A DNA stretch of 32,152 bases from Collinsella sp. (GCA_031296755.1 JAUMMZ010000055.1:1-32152); one strand, 5' to 3'. Counted from the stretch's first letter, positions 24,133 through 32,011 are shown. Notes: generated by a model from the letters alone, not told the origin. Program-made: numbers and translations.

Positions 24133-24945
24133 TTACATCACGTTTCCGCCAGCCCGCATCGCCGTTCGCGCGCGGGCGCGCACGATACGAGAGACGGTAC
24201 TTTTGCCAATCCCGGTATACCGCTCAATCTGGCGCACCGTAAAGCCGGCATTGTTCAATCCAACAATAACAGTATCGCGCTGCGCCGGCGGTGCAGTTTT
24301 AACCCCGTTGAGCGGAACCCCGAGACTCTTCGCCAACTTGCCGGCAAAGGCATTGCGTTCCCACTCTGTCTCTTTCATATCGCACAGCGCTGGCTTGCTG
24401 CCGTCGGGCGTCGAAAGCGAATAGGCAATAAAGCCCTCGGCAGAACCAAAAAGCTCAAGCACGCAAGAAGGATCAGAAAATCCCCTCGCGACATCAGCCG
24501 CGTCACCGTCGTAAGCGCACAAATGCTCCGCAAAGCTACTCCAGGGATAACGCTCGATTAGGCTAACGCCCGCCTCCTGCGGATCGGCGTGTACGGAGCG
24601 AATAGCCTCCATCACCTGCCAGTCGGTATCGAGCGAGCGCCGGTCAAAACGGTTCTGGAACAGATGGCCTGTGCGCCTCGTGCGTTTATTGAACCGCCGC
24701 GCGTACGTCAAAAGCAGCCGGTGCATCGCCGCGCTCATCCTGTCCTCGTAATCTGCAAGCACCAAATGCACGTGATTGCCCATAAGGCACCAAGCGATAA
24801 CCGTCACACCCTCCTCGCGGCAGCACTCGCGCATCAGCTCCAAAAACTCCCACCGGTCCTCATCGCCCTCAAAGATGAGCTGCTTGCCCGTACCGCGGGC
24901 ACAGACATGGTAAAAGCCGGTAACCGTTCTCCAAACGCGCTGCAT
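24133..24945 (-). CDS. Y1-transposase-like (RAYT-type) protein with C-terminal HTH, catalytic Tyr apparently replaced
   Basis: This 270-aa protein belongs to the IS200/RAYT Y1 HUH superfamily. MQRVWRTVTGFYHVCARG is the usual N-terminal beta strand and H58-V-H60 (MGNHVHLVL) is the HUH metal motif. YARRFNKRTRRTGHLFQNRF is the conserved DNA-contact block. In the place where relatives have rYIHLNPvRAG, this protein has RSVHADPQEAG, with Ser117 where the nucleophilic Tyr is expected. A helix-turn-helix lies at the C-terminus (GFTVRQIERYTGIGKSTVSRIV). ATG 24945 has GAAGGGAG upstream; the longer frame to 25158 lacks support. It may have become a DNA-binding or regulatory protein. REP-like elements lie on its 3' side. 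Confidence 0.8.
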   Translation of the reverse strand: MQRVWRTVTGFYHVCARGTGKQLIFEGDEDRWEFLELMRECCREEGVTVIAWCLMGNHVHLVLADYEDRMSAAMHRLLLTYARRFNKRTRRTGHLFQNRFDRRSLDTDWQVMEAIRSVHADPQEAGVSLIERYPWSSFAEHLCAYDGDAADVARGFSDPSCVLELFGSAEGFIAYSLSTPDGSKPALCDMKETEWERNAFAGKLAKSLGVPLNGVKTAPPAQRDTVIVGLNNAGFTVRQIERYTGIGKSTVSRIVRARARTAMRAGGNVM

Positions 24946-25348
24946 GGCGCTCCCTTCGCCGGGATCTGCTTGCCATCCAATACAGCACGATTGAAGCGTG
25001 CCATCAAAACATTCACGCAAAACAATACACTCGCGCGGCCAAAGGCAGTAATCAGGCGGCGAACGGCATCGTTGCAACAGGTCAACCCCCGCAATGCTTA
25101 CAAGAGCTGACCAATAGCTTGCCCAAGACGGACCCCCTCTACGGAAGTTCACGACCACAGAACATAGAGTTAAACCGTTTCAATTAAAACTTCCGGACTT
25201 CTCGCTACGAAAACTGAGCCGTTCGCCGAATATTCCGTGCATTTCGCGGTATTATAGGGGCTGCATGTCATGTCCCTTTCGAAGGGTCGCCCGGCAATCG
25301 CCAGCCACGGCCCCCAGACGGGACGCCAACACGATAGAGAGGAGAGGC
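24946..25348. other. Divergent intergenic region between RAYT-like and NifU-like genes
   Basis: About 400 bases with no supported gene separate two divergent genes. TATTAT at 25250-25255 is a plausible plus-strand -10 box about 95 bases upstream of the NifU-like start, though a -35 match is poor. GCACG/CGTGC arms lie near 24986-25002. The long 5' leader of the NifU-like transcript implied here could hold regulation, but I see no known riboswitch. Confidence 0.45.
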
Positions 25349-26083
25349 ATGCAGTACTCACAGGAAGTGGAGAACATGTGCCCCGTTGCCAAGGGTGCAT
25401 ACCACGGCCCCGCACCCATCCCCGAGGAGGGCAAGTGGGTCCAGGCTAAGGAGATTTCCGACATCTCCGGTCTTACGCACGGTGTGGGTTGGTGCGCACC
25501 TCAGCAGGGCGCCTGCAAGCTCACGCTGAACGTCAAGGACGGCATCATCGAGGAGGCCCTCGTTGAGACCATCGGCTGCTCGGGCATGACCCACTCTGCC
25601 GCCATGGCTTCCGAGATCCTTCCCGGTAAGACCATCCTCGAGGCCCTCAACACCGACCTCGTCTGCGACGCCATCAACGTTGCTATGCGCGAGATCTTCC
25701 TGCAGATCGTTTACGGCCGCAGCCAGACCGCGTTCTCCGAGGGCGGCCTGCCCGTGGGCGCCTCCCTCGACGACCTCGGCAAGGGCCTTCGCTCTCAGGT
25801 CGGCACCATGTTCGGCACCAAGGCCAAGGGCGCTCGTTACCTCGAGCTCGCTCAGGGCTACGTCACCCGCATGGCTCTCAACGACAAGAACGAGATCATC
25901 GCATTCGAGTTCCTGAACCTCGGCAAGTTCACCGACGCCGTCAAGGCCGGCAAGACCCCCGAGGAGGCCATCGCTGGCGCTATGGGCCACTATGGTCAGT
26001 GGGAGAACGCTGCCAAGTACATCGACCCGCGCACCGACGAGGAGACTCACTCCGTCGCCAGCGTGTTCCCGGTTCACGAGTAG
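25349..26083 (+). CDS. NifU-like Fe-S scaffold protein of the GGGtGRT pair
   Basis: This 244-aa protein has a NifU-N-like fold: GVGWCAPQQGACKLTLNVKDG (C49, C56) and VETIGCSGMTHSAAMASE (C77) resemble the Cys positions of IscU/NifU scaffolds, here with extra Cys11 and a helical C-terminal region. It is probably a Fe-S cluster carrier or scaffold, though the real reaction is unknown. ATG 25349 has GAGGAGAGGC upstream; the frame extending from 25265 is rejected. It is followed 18 bases later by the GGGtGRT gene, and the two genes are coupled in this order in anaerobes. Strong codon bias (GCC/CTC/GAG) suggests high expression. Confidence 0.85.
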   Translation: MQYSQEVENMCPVAKGAYHGPAPIPEEGKWVQAKEISDISGLTHGVGWCAPQQGACKLTLNVKDGIIEEALVETIGCSGMTHSAAMASEILPGKTILEALNTDLVCDAINVAMREIFLQIVYGRSQTAFSEGGLPVGASLDDLGKGLRSQVGTMFGTKAKGARYLELAQGYVTRMALNDKNEIIAFEFLNLGKFTDAVKAGKTPEEAIAGAMGHYGQWENAAKYIDPRTDEETHSVASVFPVHE

Positions 26084-26101
26084 AAAGGGAGGGAAATAAC
26101 T

Positions 26102-27106
26102 ATGACTGTTACGTTCGAAGGTTACGAGCGCCGCGCTGACAAGATCAACAAGTGCCTCGCCGACAACGGCATCGCCTCCCTCGAGGAAGCTCTGCAGATC
26201 TGCACCGACAAGGGCTTCAACCCGCGTGAGATCGTCAACAACACCCAGTCCATCGCCTTCCAGAACGCCGAGTGGGCCTACACCCTCGGTTGCGCTCTCG
26301 CTGTCAAGCGTGGCGCCAAGTCCGCTTCTGAGGCTGCCGCCATCATCGGCGAGGGCATCCAGGCCTTCACCGTTCCCGGCTCCGTCGCCGAGGACCGCAA
26401 GGTCGGTCTGGGCCACGGCAACCTGGGCGCTATGCTGCTCTCCGACGACACCGAGTGCTTCGCCTTCCTGGCAGGTCACGAGTCCTTCGCTGCCGCTGAG
26501 GGTGCTATCGGCCTGGCTCTGAACGCCAACAAGGCTCGCAAGAAGCCGCTGCGCGTCATCCTCAACGGTCTGGGCAAGGACGCTGCTCAGATCATCGCCC
26601 GCATCAACGGCTTCACCTACGTGAAGACCCAGTTCGACTACTTCACGGGCGAGCTCAAGGTCGTCGAGACCATCCCATACTCCGATGGTCCCCGCGCCGC
26701 CGTCAACTGCTACGGCGCCGACGACGTCCGCGAGGGCGTTGCCATCATGTGGCACGAGAACGTCGACATCTCGATCACCGGTAACTCCACCAACCCCACG
26801 CGCTTCCAGCACCCCGTCGCTGGCACCTACAAGAAGGAGCGCCTCGAGGCTGGCAAGAAGTACTTCTCCGTCGCTTCTGGTGGCGGCACTGGCCGTACCC
26901 TGCACCCGGACAACATGGGCGCCGGCCCTGCCTCTTACGGCATGACCGACACCATGGGCCGTATGCACTCCGACGCCCAGTTCGCCGGTTCTTCCTCCGT
27001 GCCTGCGCACGTCGACATGATGGGTCTCATCGGCATGGGTAACAACCCCATGGTCGGTGCCACCGTCGCCTGCGCTGTCGCCGTCGAGGAGGCCCTCAAG
27101 GCCTAA
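26102..27106 (+). CDS. GGGtGRT-family protein (function unknown)
   Basis: This 334-aa protein is named after SGGGTGRTLHPDNM (G260-T266), seen here exactly. It has a GLGHGNLGAMLL glycine-rich turn and HPDNMGAGPASYGMTDTMGRMHSDAQF, both conserved-looking, and no signal peptide or membrane segment. The family is known in anaerobic bacteria next to the NifU-like gene above, and no biochemical role is established to my knowledge. GGGAGG lies about 10 bases before ATG 26102. The pair ends in a strong terminator and has strongly biased codons, as highly expressed genes do. An Fe-S-linked metabolic role is inferred only from the neighbour. Confidence 0.88.
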   Translation: MTVTFEGYERRADKINKCLADNGIASLEEALQICTDKGFNPREIVNNTQSIAFQNAEWAYTLGCALAVKRGAKSASEAAAIIGEGIQAFTVPGSVAEDRKVGLGHGNLGAMLLSDDTECFAFLAGHESFAAAEGAIGLALNANKARKKPLRVILNGLGKDAAQIIARINGFTYVKTQFDYFTGELKVVETIPYSDGPRAAVNCYGADDVREGVAIMWHENVDISITGNSTNPTRFQHPVAGTYKKERLEAGKKYFSVASGGGTGRTLHPDNMGAGPASYGMTDTMGRMHSDAQFAGSSSVPAHVDMMGLIGMGNNPMVGATVACAVAVEEALKA

Positions 27107-27141
27107 TCGCGCCCGTGCGATGCTCATATAGCTGAGCTTTG

Positions 27142-27174
27142 GAGCCGCTACCCACCCGGGTAGCGGCTCTTTTT
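27142..27174 (+). terminator. Terminator of the NifU-like/GGGtGRT operon
   Basis: GAGCCGCTACCC (27142-27153) and GGGTAGCGGCTC (27158-27169) form a perfect 12-bp stem with loop ACCC, followed by TTTTT. Confidence 0.93.
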
Positions 27175-27223
27175 GTTTGCCCCGTCCCAAATTGGTTACT
27201 CTTATTAGAAGGTCCGATATATC

Positions 27224-27290
27224 AGTTGCGGTGAAATACGGACTGAATTGCATCCATACAGGCCAAAACAGTCCGTATTCCACCGCAACT
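27224..27290. repeat. Large hairpin repeat with 22-bp arms
   Basis: The left arm (27224-27245, starting AGTTGCGGTG and ending ACGGACTG) and right arm (27269-27290, starting CAGTCCGT and ending CGCAACT) pair at 21 of 22 positions around a 23-base loop. No T run follows, and a normal terminator lies just upstream, so it is not a simple terminator. It is a candidate dispersed or MITE-like element. Confidence 0.75.
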
Positions 27291-27427
27291 TACCAAATTA
27301 GCCGACCGAAGTGACCGAGTCCACCTGACGCCCACCTGCCATATTTGCCCTTTACCGATTTGCCGAGTCTTTGCGGCCCCATTGCCGATCACCCGTGCGA
27401 CAATGCGCCGGACGAGAAAGGAATCCG

Positions 27428-28954
27428 ATGGAATCGACTGATGTACTGGTAATTGGAGCTGGCATTGCGGGCCTTTGCGCCGCCATCGAAGCGGCACGCA
27501 CGGGTGCAACCGTCACTGTGGCAAGCGCCGGCAAGACCATGAGTGGATCGAGCTTCTTCCCGGGTACCTGGGGCCTCGGCCTCATCGGTCCCGTCGACGA
27601 AGACGACGAGCAGGACCTCATCGACACCATCCAGACCGTCGGCGGCGGCGTTGCCGACCCCGAACTCGTCCAAACGTTCGTCCACGGCATTCGCCAAGCG
27701 ATTGACTGGCTCGAGCAAGACCTGGGCGTTGAGCTCCAGCGTCCGCAAAGCGCCAAGAGTGCTCAACAAAAGCAGTTTATCCCCTGCTTTGACCACAAGA
27801 CGCGCATGTGGCGCGGCCTCACCCGCAAGCCCCTTGAGGACGCTCTGACGACCTGGATCGAGTCGCTCGGCATTCGCCTGCTCCCCCGCCATGAGCTTAT
27901 CGACCTTGTTGAGGACACGAACGGCAGAATAACCGGAACCGTACTCTACGACCTTACCGAAAATCGAATCGTGCCCTTTGCTGCCAAGGCCACGATCATC
28001 GCAGCCGGTGGCACAGGCGGCCTGTTCGAGCGCAGCCTTACGTCGGCTGATGTGCTCAGCTCCTCGCAGGCCATCGCACTGGCGCACGGCGCAACACTTA
28101 CTAATATAGAGTTCATGCAGATGATGCCTGGCTTCATCGAGCCCAGGCGTAACTTGGTCTTCAACGAGAAAACCTGGCGCTACGTGCATGTAGACCAGCC
28201 GGTAGATATTGCCGACGACAAGCTGGACGACCTGCTCGAGCAGCGCTCTGGACATGGTCCCTTCACGTCACGCTTGGCCTCCCGCGCTATCGATCTCGTC
28301 ATCGATCAGGCAGGTGCCGAAGGCCTGGCACTCCACTACGACTTCCCCCGCGAGGATGTCCCAGAGTTTGTGCAGACCTTTGCCACCTGGCTGCAAGACG
28401 AGCACGGCATCGCGCCGACCGACGAGATGCGCGTTGCGATGTATGCCCACGCCGCTAACGGCGGCATCAAGATCGATAAGACCGCGCACACGGGCGTTGA
28501 GGGCCTCTACGCTTGCGGCGAGGCGACAGGCGGCATGCACGGAGCCGACCGCATTGGTGGCTTGTCAAGCGCCAACGGCATCGTGTTCGGGCGCATCGCA
28601 GGCGCATCGGCAGCCCTTGCAGCGCAGAAAGAGCCTAAGACAGCCCTGAAGGCGGATATCGCCCTCCCCCAGCACGGCATTGCCACAACAGATGCCGAGC
28701 GCCTGACCCGCAGCCTTAAGCACACGATGAGTACCTATTGCATGATCAACCGCACCGAAACAGGCCTATCCGAAGCACTACACGAGCTTGAGGGCTTGAA
28801 GACGGAGGCAACGACCTTGAGCACACAGAAAGCCCAGGACAGCGAAGTCGCAGCCCTCGCCCGCCTGCAATCGCAGATTCAGCTGGCACAGGAAATGGTC
28901 AAAGCCATGCGCAAGCGAACTGAAAGCTTAGGTTCGCACTATCGAGCAGACTAA
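27428..28954 (+). CDS. FAD-dependent oxidoreductase, L-aspartate oxidase/fumarate reductase flavoprotein family
   Basis: This 508-aa protein has TDVLVIGAGIAGLCAAIEAARTG (FAD Rossmann), FMQMMPGFI-type core, HAANGGIKIDKTAHTGVEGLYACGEATGGMHGADRIGGLSSANGIVFGR (second FAD-contact block) and a C-terminal helical part. The family oxidises aspartate to iminoaspartate for NAD, or reduces fumarate. At the C-terminus the usual ESRGsHyR.D is ESLGSHYRAD, with L501 for a conserved Arg, so substrate choice may differ. There is no NadA/NadC neighbour. ATG 27428 follows AAAGGAATCC. It stands alone, so the substrate is unsure; L-aspartate oxidase is the best guess. Confidence 0.75.
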   Translation: MESTDVLVIGAGIAGLCAAIEAARTGATVTVASAGKTMSGSSFFPGTWGLGLIGPVDEDDEQDLIDTIQTVGGGVADPELVQTFVHGIRQAIDWLEQDLGVELQRPQSAKSAQQKQFIPCFDHKTRMWRGLTRKPLEDALTTWIESLGIRLLPRHELIDLVEDTNGRITGTVLYDLTENRIVPFAAKATIIAAGGTGGLFERSLTSADVLSSSQAIALAHGATLTNIEFMQMMPGFIEPRRNLVFNEKTWRYVHVDQPVDIADDKLDDLLEQRSGHGPFTSRLASRAIDLVIDQAGAEGLALHYDFPREDVPEFVQTFATWLQDEHGIAPTDEMRVAMYAHAANGGIKIDKTAHTGVEGLYACGEATGGMHGADRIGGLSSANGIVFGRIAGASAALAAQKEPKTALKADIALPQHGIATTDAERLTRSLKHTMSTYCMINRTETGLSEALHELEGLKTEATTLSTQKAQDSEVAALARLQSQIQLAQEMVKAMRKRTESLGSHYRAD

Positions 28955-29089
28955 ATCGATTCTCACTTTGAGTTTGATCACAACTTCTCAACATGCATCG
29001 AGCCCCGTGAGCATAATTCTCATAAGGAGAGCACGTTTATGGGGCTTTAGCCGTGTTTCCCTAAGGGAATCACGGTGCAGTTTCCCCAA

Positions 29090-29187
29090 CTTCGCGCCCC
29101 GACGGGTTCGACCCCATGCGAGGTCAAAAAAAGACGGCCAACTTTCGTTGACCGTCTTAACTTGCTTTGGTGGGCCGTCAGGGGGTC
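29090..29187 (-). repeat. Copy 1 of the tRNA-Lys downstream flank (with tRNA 3' fragment)
   Basis: A 38-bp block (29090-29127) is identical to 29266-29303. GGTGGGCCGTCAGGGGGTC (29169-29187) is identical to 29347-29365 inside tRNA-Lys. Between them lies a different minus-strand terminator hairpin. This looks like a leftover of a second tRNA 3' end with its own terminator. Confidence 0.75.
29126..29158 (-). terminator. Minus-strand terminator in copy 1
   Basis: Arms 29131-29142 and 29147-29158 (AAGACGG/CCGTCTT plus CAAC/GTTG with one mismatch) are followed, on the minus strand, by a T run (29126-29132 as A on plus). Confidence 0.8.
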
Positions 29188-29265
29188 AGCCTGCTTTGCA
29201 GGCGACCGCTGCGGCGCCAAGGCGCCTTGCGCGCTACGCTGGTAAATGCTCACGCATTTCCTCAG

Positions 29266-29303
29266 CTTCGCGCCCCGACGGGTTCGACCCCATGCGAGGT
29301 CAA
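29266..29303 (-). repeat. Copy 2 of the 38-bp tRNA-downstream block
   Basis: This 38-bp block is identical to 29090-29127. It lies directly downstream of the tRNA-Lys terminator on the minus strand. Confidence 0.8.
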
Positions 29304-29304
29304 C

Positions 29305-29335
29305 AAAAAAGCGACCAGCCTGAGCCAGTCGCTTT
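29305..29335 (-). terminator. Terminator of the tRNA-His/tRNA-Lys unit
   Basis: AAAGCGAC (29308-29315) pairs with GTCGCTTT (29328-29335) with further weak pairing inside, and a T run follows on the minus strand. It lies 14 bases after the tRNA-Lys 3' end. Confidence 0.8.
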
Positions 29336-29348
29336 AACAATCTTTGGG

Positions 29349-29421
29349 TGGGCCGTCAGGGGGTCGAACCCTGGACCTTGGGATTAAGAGTCCCCTGCTC
29401 TACCAACTGAGCTAACGACCC
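29349..29421 (-). tRNA. tRNA-Lys (anticodon CTT)
   Basis: This 73-nt gene has acceptor GGGTCGT/ACGGCCC with one G-T pair, D arm GCTC...GAGC, anticodon loop CTCTTAA (anticodon CTT, reading AAG) and T arm CAGGG TTCGACC CCCTG. The discriminator is A. CCA is not exactly encoded (CCCA follows). The base pair at the top of the anticodon stem (G27-A43) is a mismatch. It follows tRNA-His by 22 bases on the same strand. Confidence 0.92.
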
Positions 29422-29443
29422 GATATCAACACAAAGCAAGAAC

Positions 29444-29521
29444 TGGGGTGGGTAAAGGGACTCGAACCCTCGACCTACGGGACCACAACCCGTCGCTCTA
29501 GCCAACTGAGCTACACCCACC
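29444..29521 (-). tRNA. tRNA-His (anticodon GTG)
   Basis: The extra G-1 is encoded (29521) opposite C73, the identity mark of tRNA-His. Acceptor GTGGGTG/TACCCAC, D arm GCTC...GAGC, anticodon loop TTGTGGT (GTG) and T arm GAGGG/CCCTT fit. CCA is encoded (29444-29446). It is the promoter-proximal gene of the tRNA pair. Confidence 0.93.
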
Positions 29522-29686
29522 GTGTCCTGTGCGCTTCGCGCTCGATTATTATTGCAAGGAACGCCACGCGATGCAAGCCCCAATTTTCAAGAATTTTGAA
29601 AAGAGTTTTTCGAGACCATTTCGAGCAAATCCCACCGGTTTCATAGGAGTAAACTTGCCCCACTGCAAATCCTCGAAAGGACCGTC

Positions 29687-30868
29687 ATGAAAGAACTCTC
29701 CAACCGCACGGCAAGATTTACCGATTCGGTCATCCGCCGCATGACACGCATCTCCAATAAGTATGGCGCTGTCAATCTCTCGCAGGGCTTCCCTGACTTC
29801 GATCCCCCAGCGCAGCTGCTCGATAGCCTCAGCGCCATCGCCAGCGACCCCAAGCCGCTCTATCACCAGTACTCCATCACCTGGGGCTCCCAGGCCATGC
29901 GCGAGGCGCTCGCCGCCAAACAGGAGCACTTTATGGGCATGCCGGTGAACCCCAACGAGAATATCGTAGTCACCTGCGGCTCCACCGAGGCCATGATGGC
30001 CGCCATGATGACGGTCACCAACCCCGGCGACAAGGTCGTCATCTTCTCGCCGTTCTACGAGAACTACGGCGCCGACACGATCCTTTCGGGTGCCGAGCCC
30101 ATCTATGTGCCGCTCAACCCGCCCACATTCGACTTTGACCGCGAGACACTCGAGGCGGCCTTCCGCGACAACGACCCCAAGGCCATCGTCCTGTGCAACC
30201 CTTCCAACCCTTGCGGCAAGGTCTTTACACGCGATGAGCTCACCTTTATCGCCGACCTCTGCAAAAAGTACGACACCTACTGCATCACCGACGAGGTCTA
30301 CGAGCACATCGTCTACGCGCCCCACGAGCACGTCTATATGGCCACGCTGCCCGGCATGTTTGAGCGCACCATCGGCTGCAGCTCGCTGTCCAAGACCTAC
30401 TCCATCACCGGCTGGCGTCTGGGCTACACTATCGCCCCTGCCGAAATTACCGAGCGCATCAAGAAGGTCCACGACTTCCTCACCGTGGGCGCCGCCGCTC
30501 CCCTGCAGGAAGCCGTCGTCACCGCCCTCAAATTCGACGACAGCTATTACGATGAGGTCCTCGACCTCTACACCGCCAAACGCGACCTGTTCTGCCAGGG
30601 ACTCGACAGCATCGGTCTTGAGCATAACGTGCCGCAGGGCGCCTACTACGTCATGCTGGACATCTCTGAGTTTGGCTACGACAGCGACCTCGAGTTCTGC
30701 GAGGACCTGGCCTCAAAGGTGGGCGTGGGCGCCGTGCCCGGCTCGAGCTTCTTCCGCGAGCCCGTCAACCATCTGATTCGTTTCCACTTTGCCAAGCGTG
30801 ACGAGACGCTCAACGCGGCGCTGGAGAACCTCAAGTCCCTGCGTGATAAAATCAAACCGCGCGGGTAA
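29687..30868 (+). CDS. PLP-dependent class I/II aminotransferase
   Basis: This 393-aa fold-type I aminotransferase resembles the kynurenine/methionine-type (YbdL) branch. It contains AVNLSQGFPDFDPP near the start, VTCGSTEAMMAAMM, NPSNPCGKVFTRDEL, ITDEVYEHIVY (the Asp and Tyr that hold PLP) and SSLSKTYSITGWRLGY with the PLP lysine K236. The C-terminal RFHFAK has the Arg that binds the substrate carboxylate. It transfers an amino group to 2-oxoglutarate in the cytosol; the amino-acid substrate is not certain. AAAGGA precedes ATG 29687. It is monocistronic, with a strong terminator. Confidence 0.88.
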   Translation: MKELSNRTARFTDSVIRRMTRISNKYGAVNLSQGFPDFDPPAQLLDSLSAIASDPKPLYHQYSITWGSQAMREALAAKQEHFMGMPVNPNENIVVTCGSTEAMMAAMMTVTNPGDKVVIFSPFYENYGADTILSGAEPIYVPLNPPTFDFDRETLEAAFRDNDPKAIVLCNPSNPCGKVFTRDELTFIADLCKKYDTYCITDEVYEHIVYAPHEHVYMATLPGMFERTIGCSSLSKTYSITGWRLGYTIAPAEITERIKKVHDFLTVGAAAPLQEAVVTALKFDDSYYDEVLDLYTAKRDLFCQGLDSIGLEHNVPQGAYYVMLDISEFGYDSDLEFCEDLASKVGVGAVPGSSFFREPVNHLIRFHFAKRDETLNAALENLKSLRDKIKPRG

Positions 30869-30897
30869 GGACGGCCCGGCAACTAAAGCAACCAAAT

Positions 30898-30936
30898 AAG
30901 CCCCGCACCGCCAGCCGAGTTGCGGGGCTTCTTTTT
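30898..30936 (+). terminator. Terminator of the aminotransferase gene
   Basis: AAGCCCCGCA (30898-30907) pairs with TGCGGGGCTT (30921-30930) around a 13-base loop, followed by CTTTTT. Confidence 0.92.
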
Positions 30937-30965
30937 ATAGCGCCTTCTTAATTTGTTTAGAGCGT

Positions 30966-30971
30966 TATACT
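30966..30971 (+). promoter_or_regulatory. Candidate -10 box of the fructokinase gene
   Basis: TATACT lies 38 bases before ATG 31010. A -35 box at 15-17 bases upstream is poor (CTTCTT/TTCTTA). The position right after the preceding terminator makes a promoter here likely. Confidence 0.45.
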
Positions 30972-31009
30972 TTAGCCATGGAGCAACTCGTCCCAGAGAG
31001 AGGAATATT

Positions 31010-31900
31010 ATGGCAGAGCAGCAGCTTATCGGAGCGCTCGAGGCCGGCGGCACCAAGATGGTCTGCGCCACGGGCTATGCAGACGGCACGGTCCTGGAGC
31101 GTGAGCAGATCGCGACCACGACCCCGCAGGAGACCGTCGAGGCCGTCAACGCGTGGTTTGCCGACAAGGGCATCGCCGCGCTGGGCATCGGCGCCTTTGG
31201 CCCTACTGCAGTCAACCCTGCCTCGCCCCAATACGGCAAGATCCTGGAGACGCCCAAAACGGCATGGCGCTACTTTGACCTGCTGGGTACTATCCAAAAC
31301 GAGCTCAATATCCCCTGCGGCTACGACACCGACGTCAACGTCGCCTGCCTGGGCGAGGTCACCTTTGGTTGCGCCAAGGGCCTCACCGATGTGGTCTACC
31401 TGACCATCGGTACCGGCGTGGGCGCCGGCGTGCTCTCGGGCGGTAAGCTCGTGCACGGCATGATGCATCCCGAGGCTGGCCACATCCTGGTCATGCGTGA
31501 CCCGCGCGACACCATTGGCGAGCACAGCGCCTGCCCCTTCCACGACAACTGTCTCGAGGGCCTCATCGCCGGCCCCGGCGTTAAAAAGCGCTGGGATGGC
31601 AAGAGCGCCGGAGACATGGCCGATGACCCGGAGGCCATGGACCTGCTCGCAGGCTATCTGGCACAGGCGCTCATGACCTACACGCTGTGCTACGCGCCGC
31701 AAAAGATCATCATCGGCGGCGGCGTGGCCGACCACACCCCCATCGTGCCGCTCGCGCGCAAAAAGTGCGCCGAGATGCTCAACGGCTATATCGTCACGCC
31801 CGAGGTCAACGACATCGATAACTACATCGTCAACAACAGCCTCGAGGGCAAGCAGGGCATCATGGGCTGCCTGGCCCTGGGCGCACAGGCGCTTCAGTAG
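31010..31900 (+). CDS. ROK-family fructokinase
   Basis: This 296-aa sugar kinase of the ROK family is of the fructokinase (ScrK/GmuE) type. IGALEAGGTKMVCA is the ATP-binding N-terminus. YDTDVNVACLGE has the catalytic Asp (D108), LTIGTGVGAGVL is the phosphate 2 motif, and HPEAGHI begins the zinc-binding region. H158, C175, H178 and C181 (CPFHDNC) match the Zn ligands of Bacillus fructokinase. It phosphorylates fructose at C6 in the cytosol. AGAGAGGAA lies upstream of ATG 31010. It has no sugar-transport or glycosidase neighbour here. Confidence 0.88.
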   Translation: MAEQQLIGALEAGGTKMVCATGYADGTVLEREQIATTTPQETVEAVNAWFADKGIAALGIGAFGPTAVNPASPQYGKILETPKTAWRYFDLLGTIQNELNIPCGYDTDVNVACLGEVTFGCAKGLTDVVYLTIGTGVGAGVLSGGKLVHGMMHPEAGHILVMRDPRDTIGEHSACPFHDNCLEGLIAGPGVKKRWDGKSAGDMADDPEAMDLLAGYLAQALMTYTLCYAPQKIIIGGGVADHTPIVPLARKKCAEMLNGYIVTPEVNDIDNYIVNNSLEGKQGIMGCLALGAQALQ

Positions 31901-32011
31901 CAGACGCACCCACAAGGCGTGGCGCGCTCGGCAAATCCGACCTACGGAACGACGCCACCACGCCCCATATAAGCCCTCAAATAAAAAAGGCCGCCTAGGA
32001 CCAAACAATAC

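Larger units (their letters stand above)
28955..29348. other. Structured intergenic region downstream of tRNA genes
   Basis: No supported gene. It holds two copies of a tRNA-downstream flank, two minus-strand terminators and several hairpins: CCGTG..TTCCC/GGGAA..CACGG at 29051-29075, CCTGC/GCAGG near 29191-29203, GGCGCC pairs near 29212-29226, AAATGC/GCATTT near 29243-29258. AGCCCC (about 29002) and GGGGCT (29041-29046) could form a distant stem after the flavoprotein gene. Confidence 0.55.

Noticed and set aside
24946..25158. A 71-codon N-terminal extension of the RAYT-like gene
   Set aside because: The family starts at MQRVWRTVTGFYHV, and ATG 24945 has a good ribosome-binding site. The extension is Cys-rich and unlike the family.
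25358..27283. A 641-codon open frame on the minus strand opposite the NifU-like and GGGtGRT genes
   Set aside because: It is a shadow made by strong codon bias (few antisense stops). It has low-complexity Val/Gly/Asp composition, and both plus-strand genes have clear families and ribosome-binding sites.
28955..29348. Possible CRISPR array from the repeats near the tRNA genes
   Set aside because: There are only two copies of unlike spacing, one repeat being part of a tRNA, and there are no cas genes.
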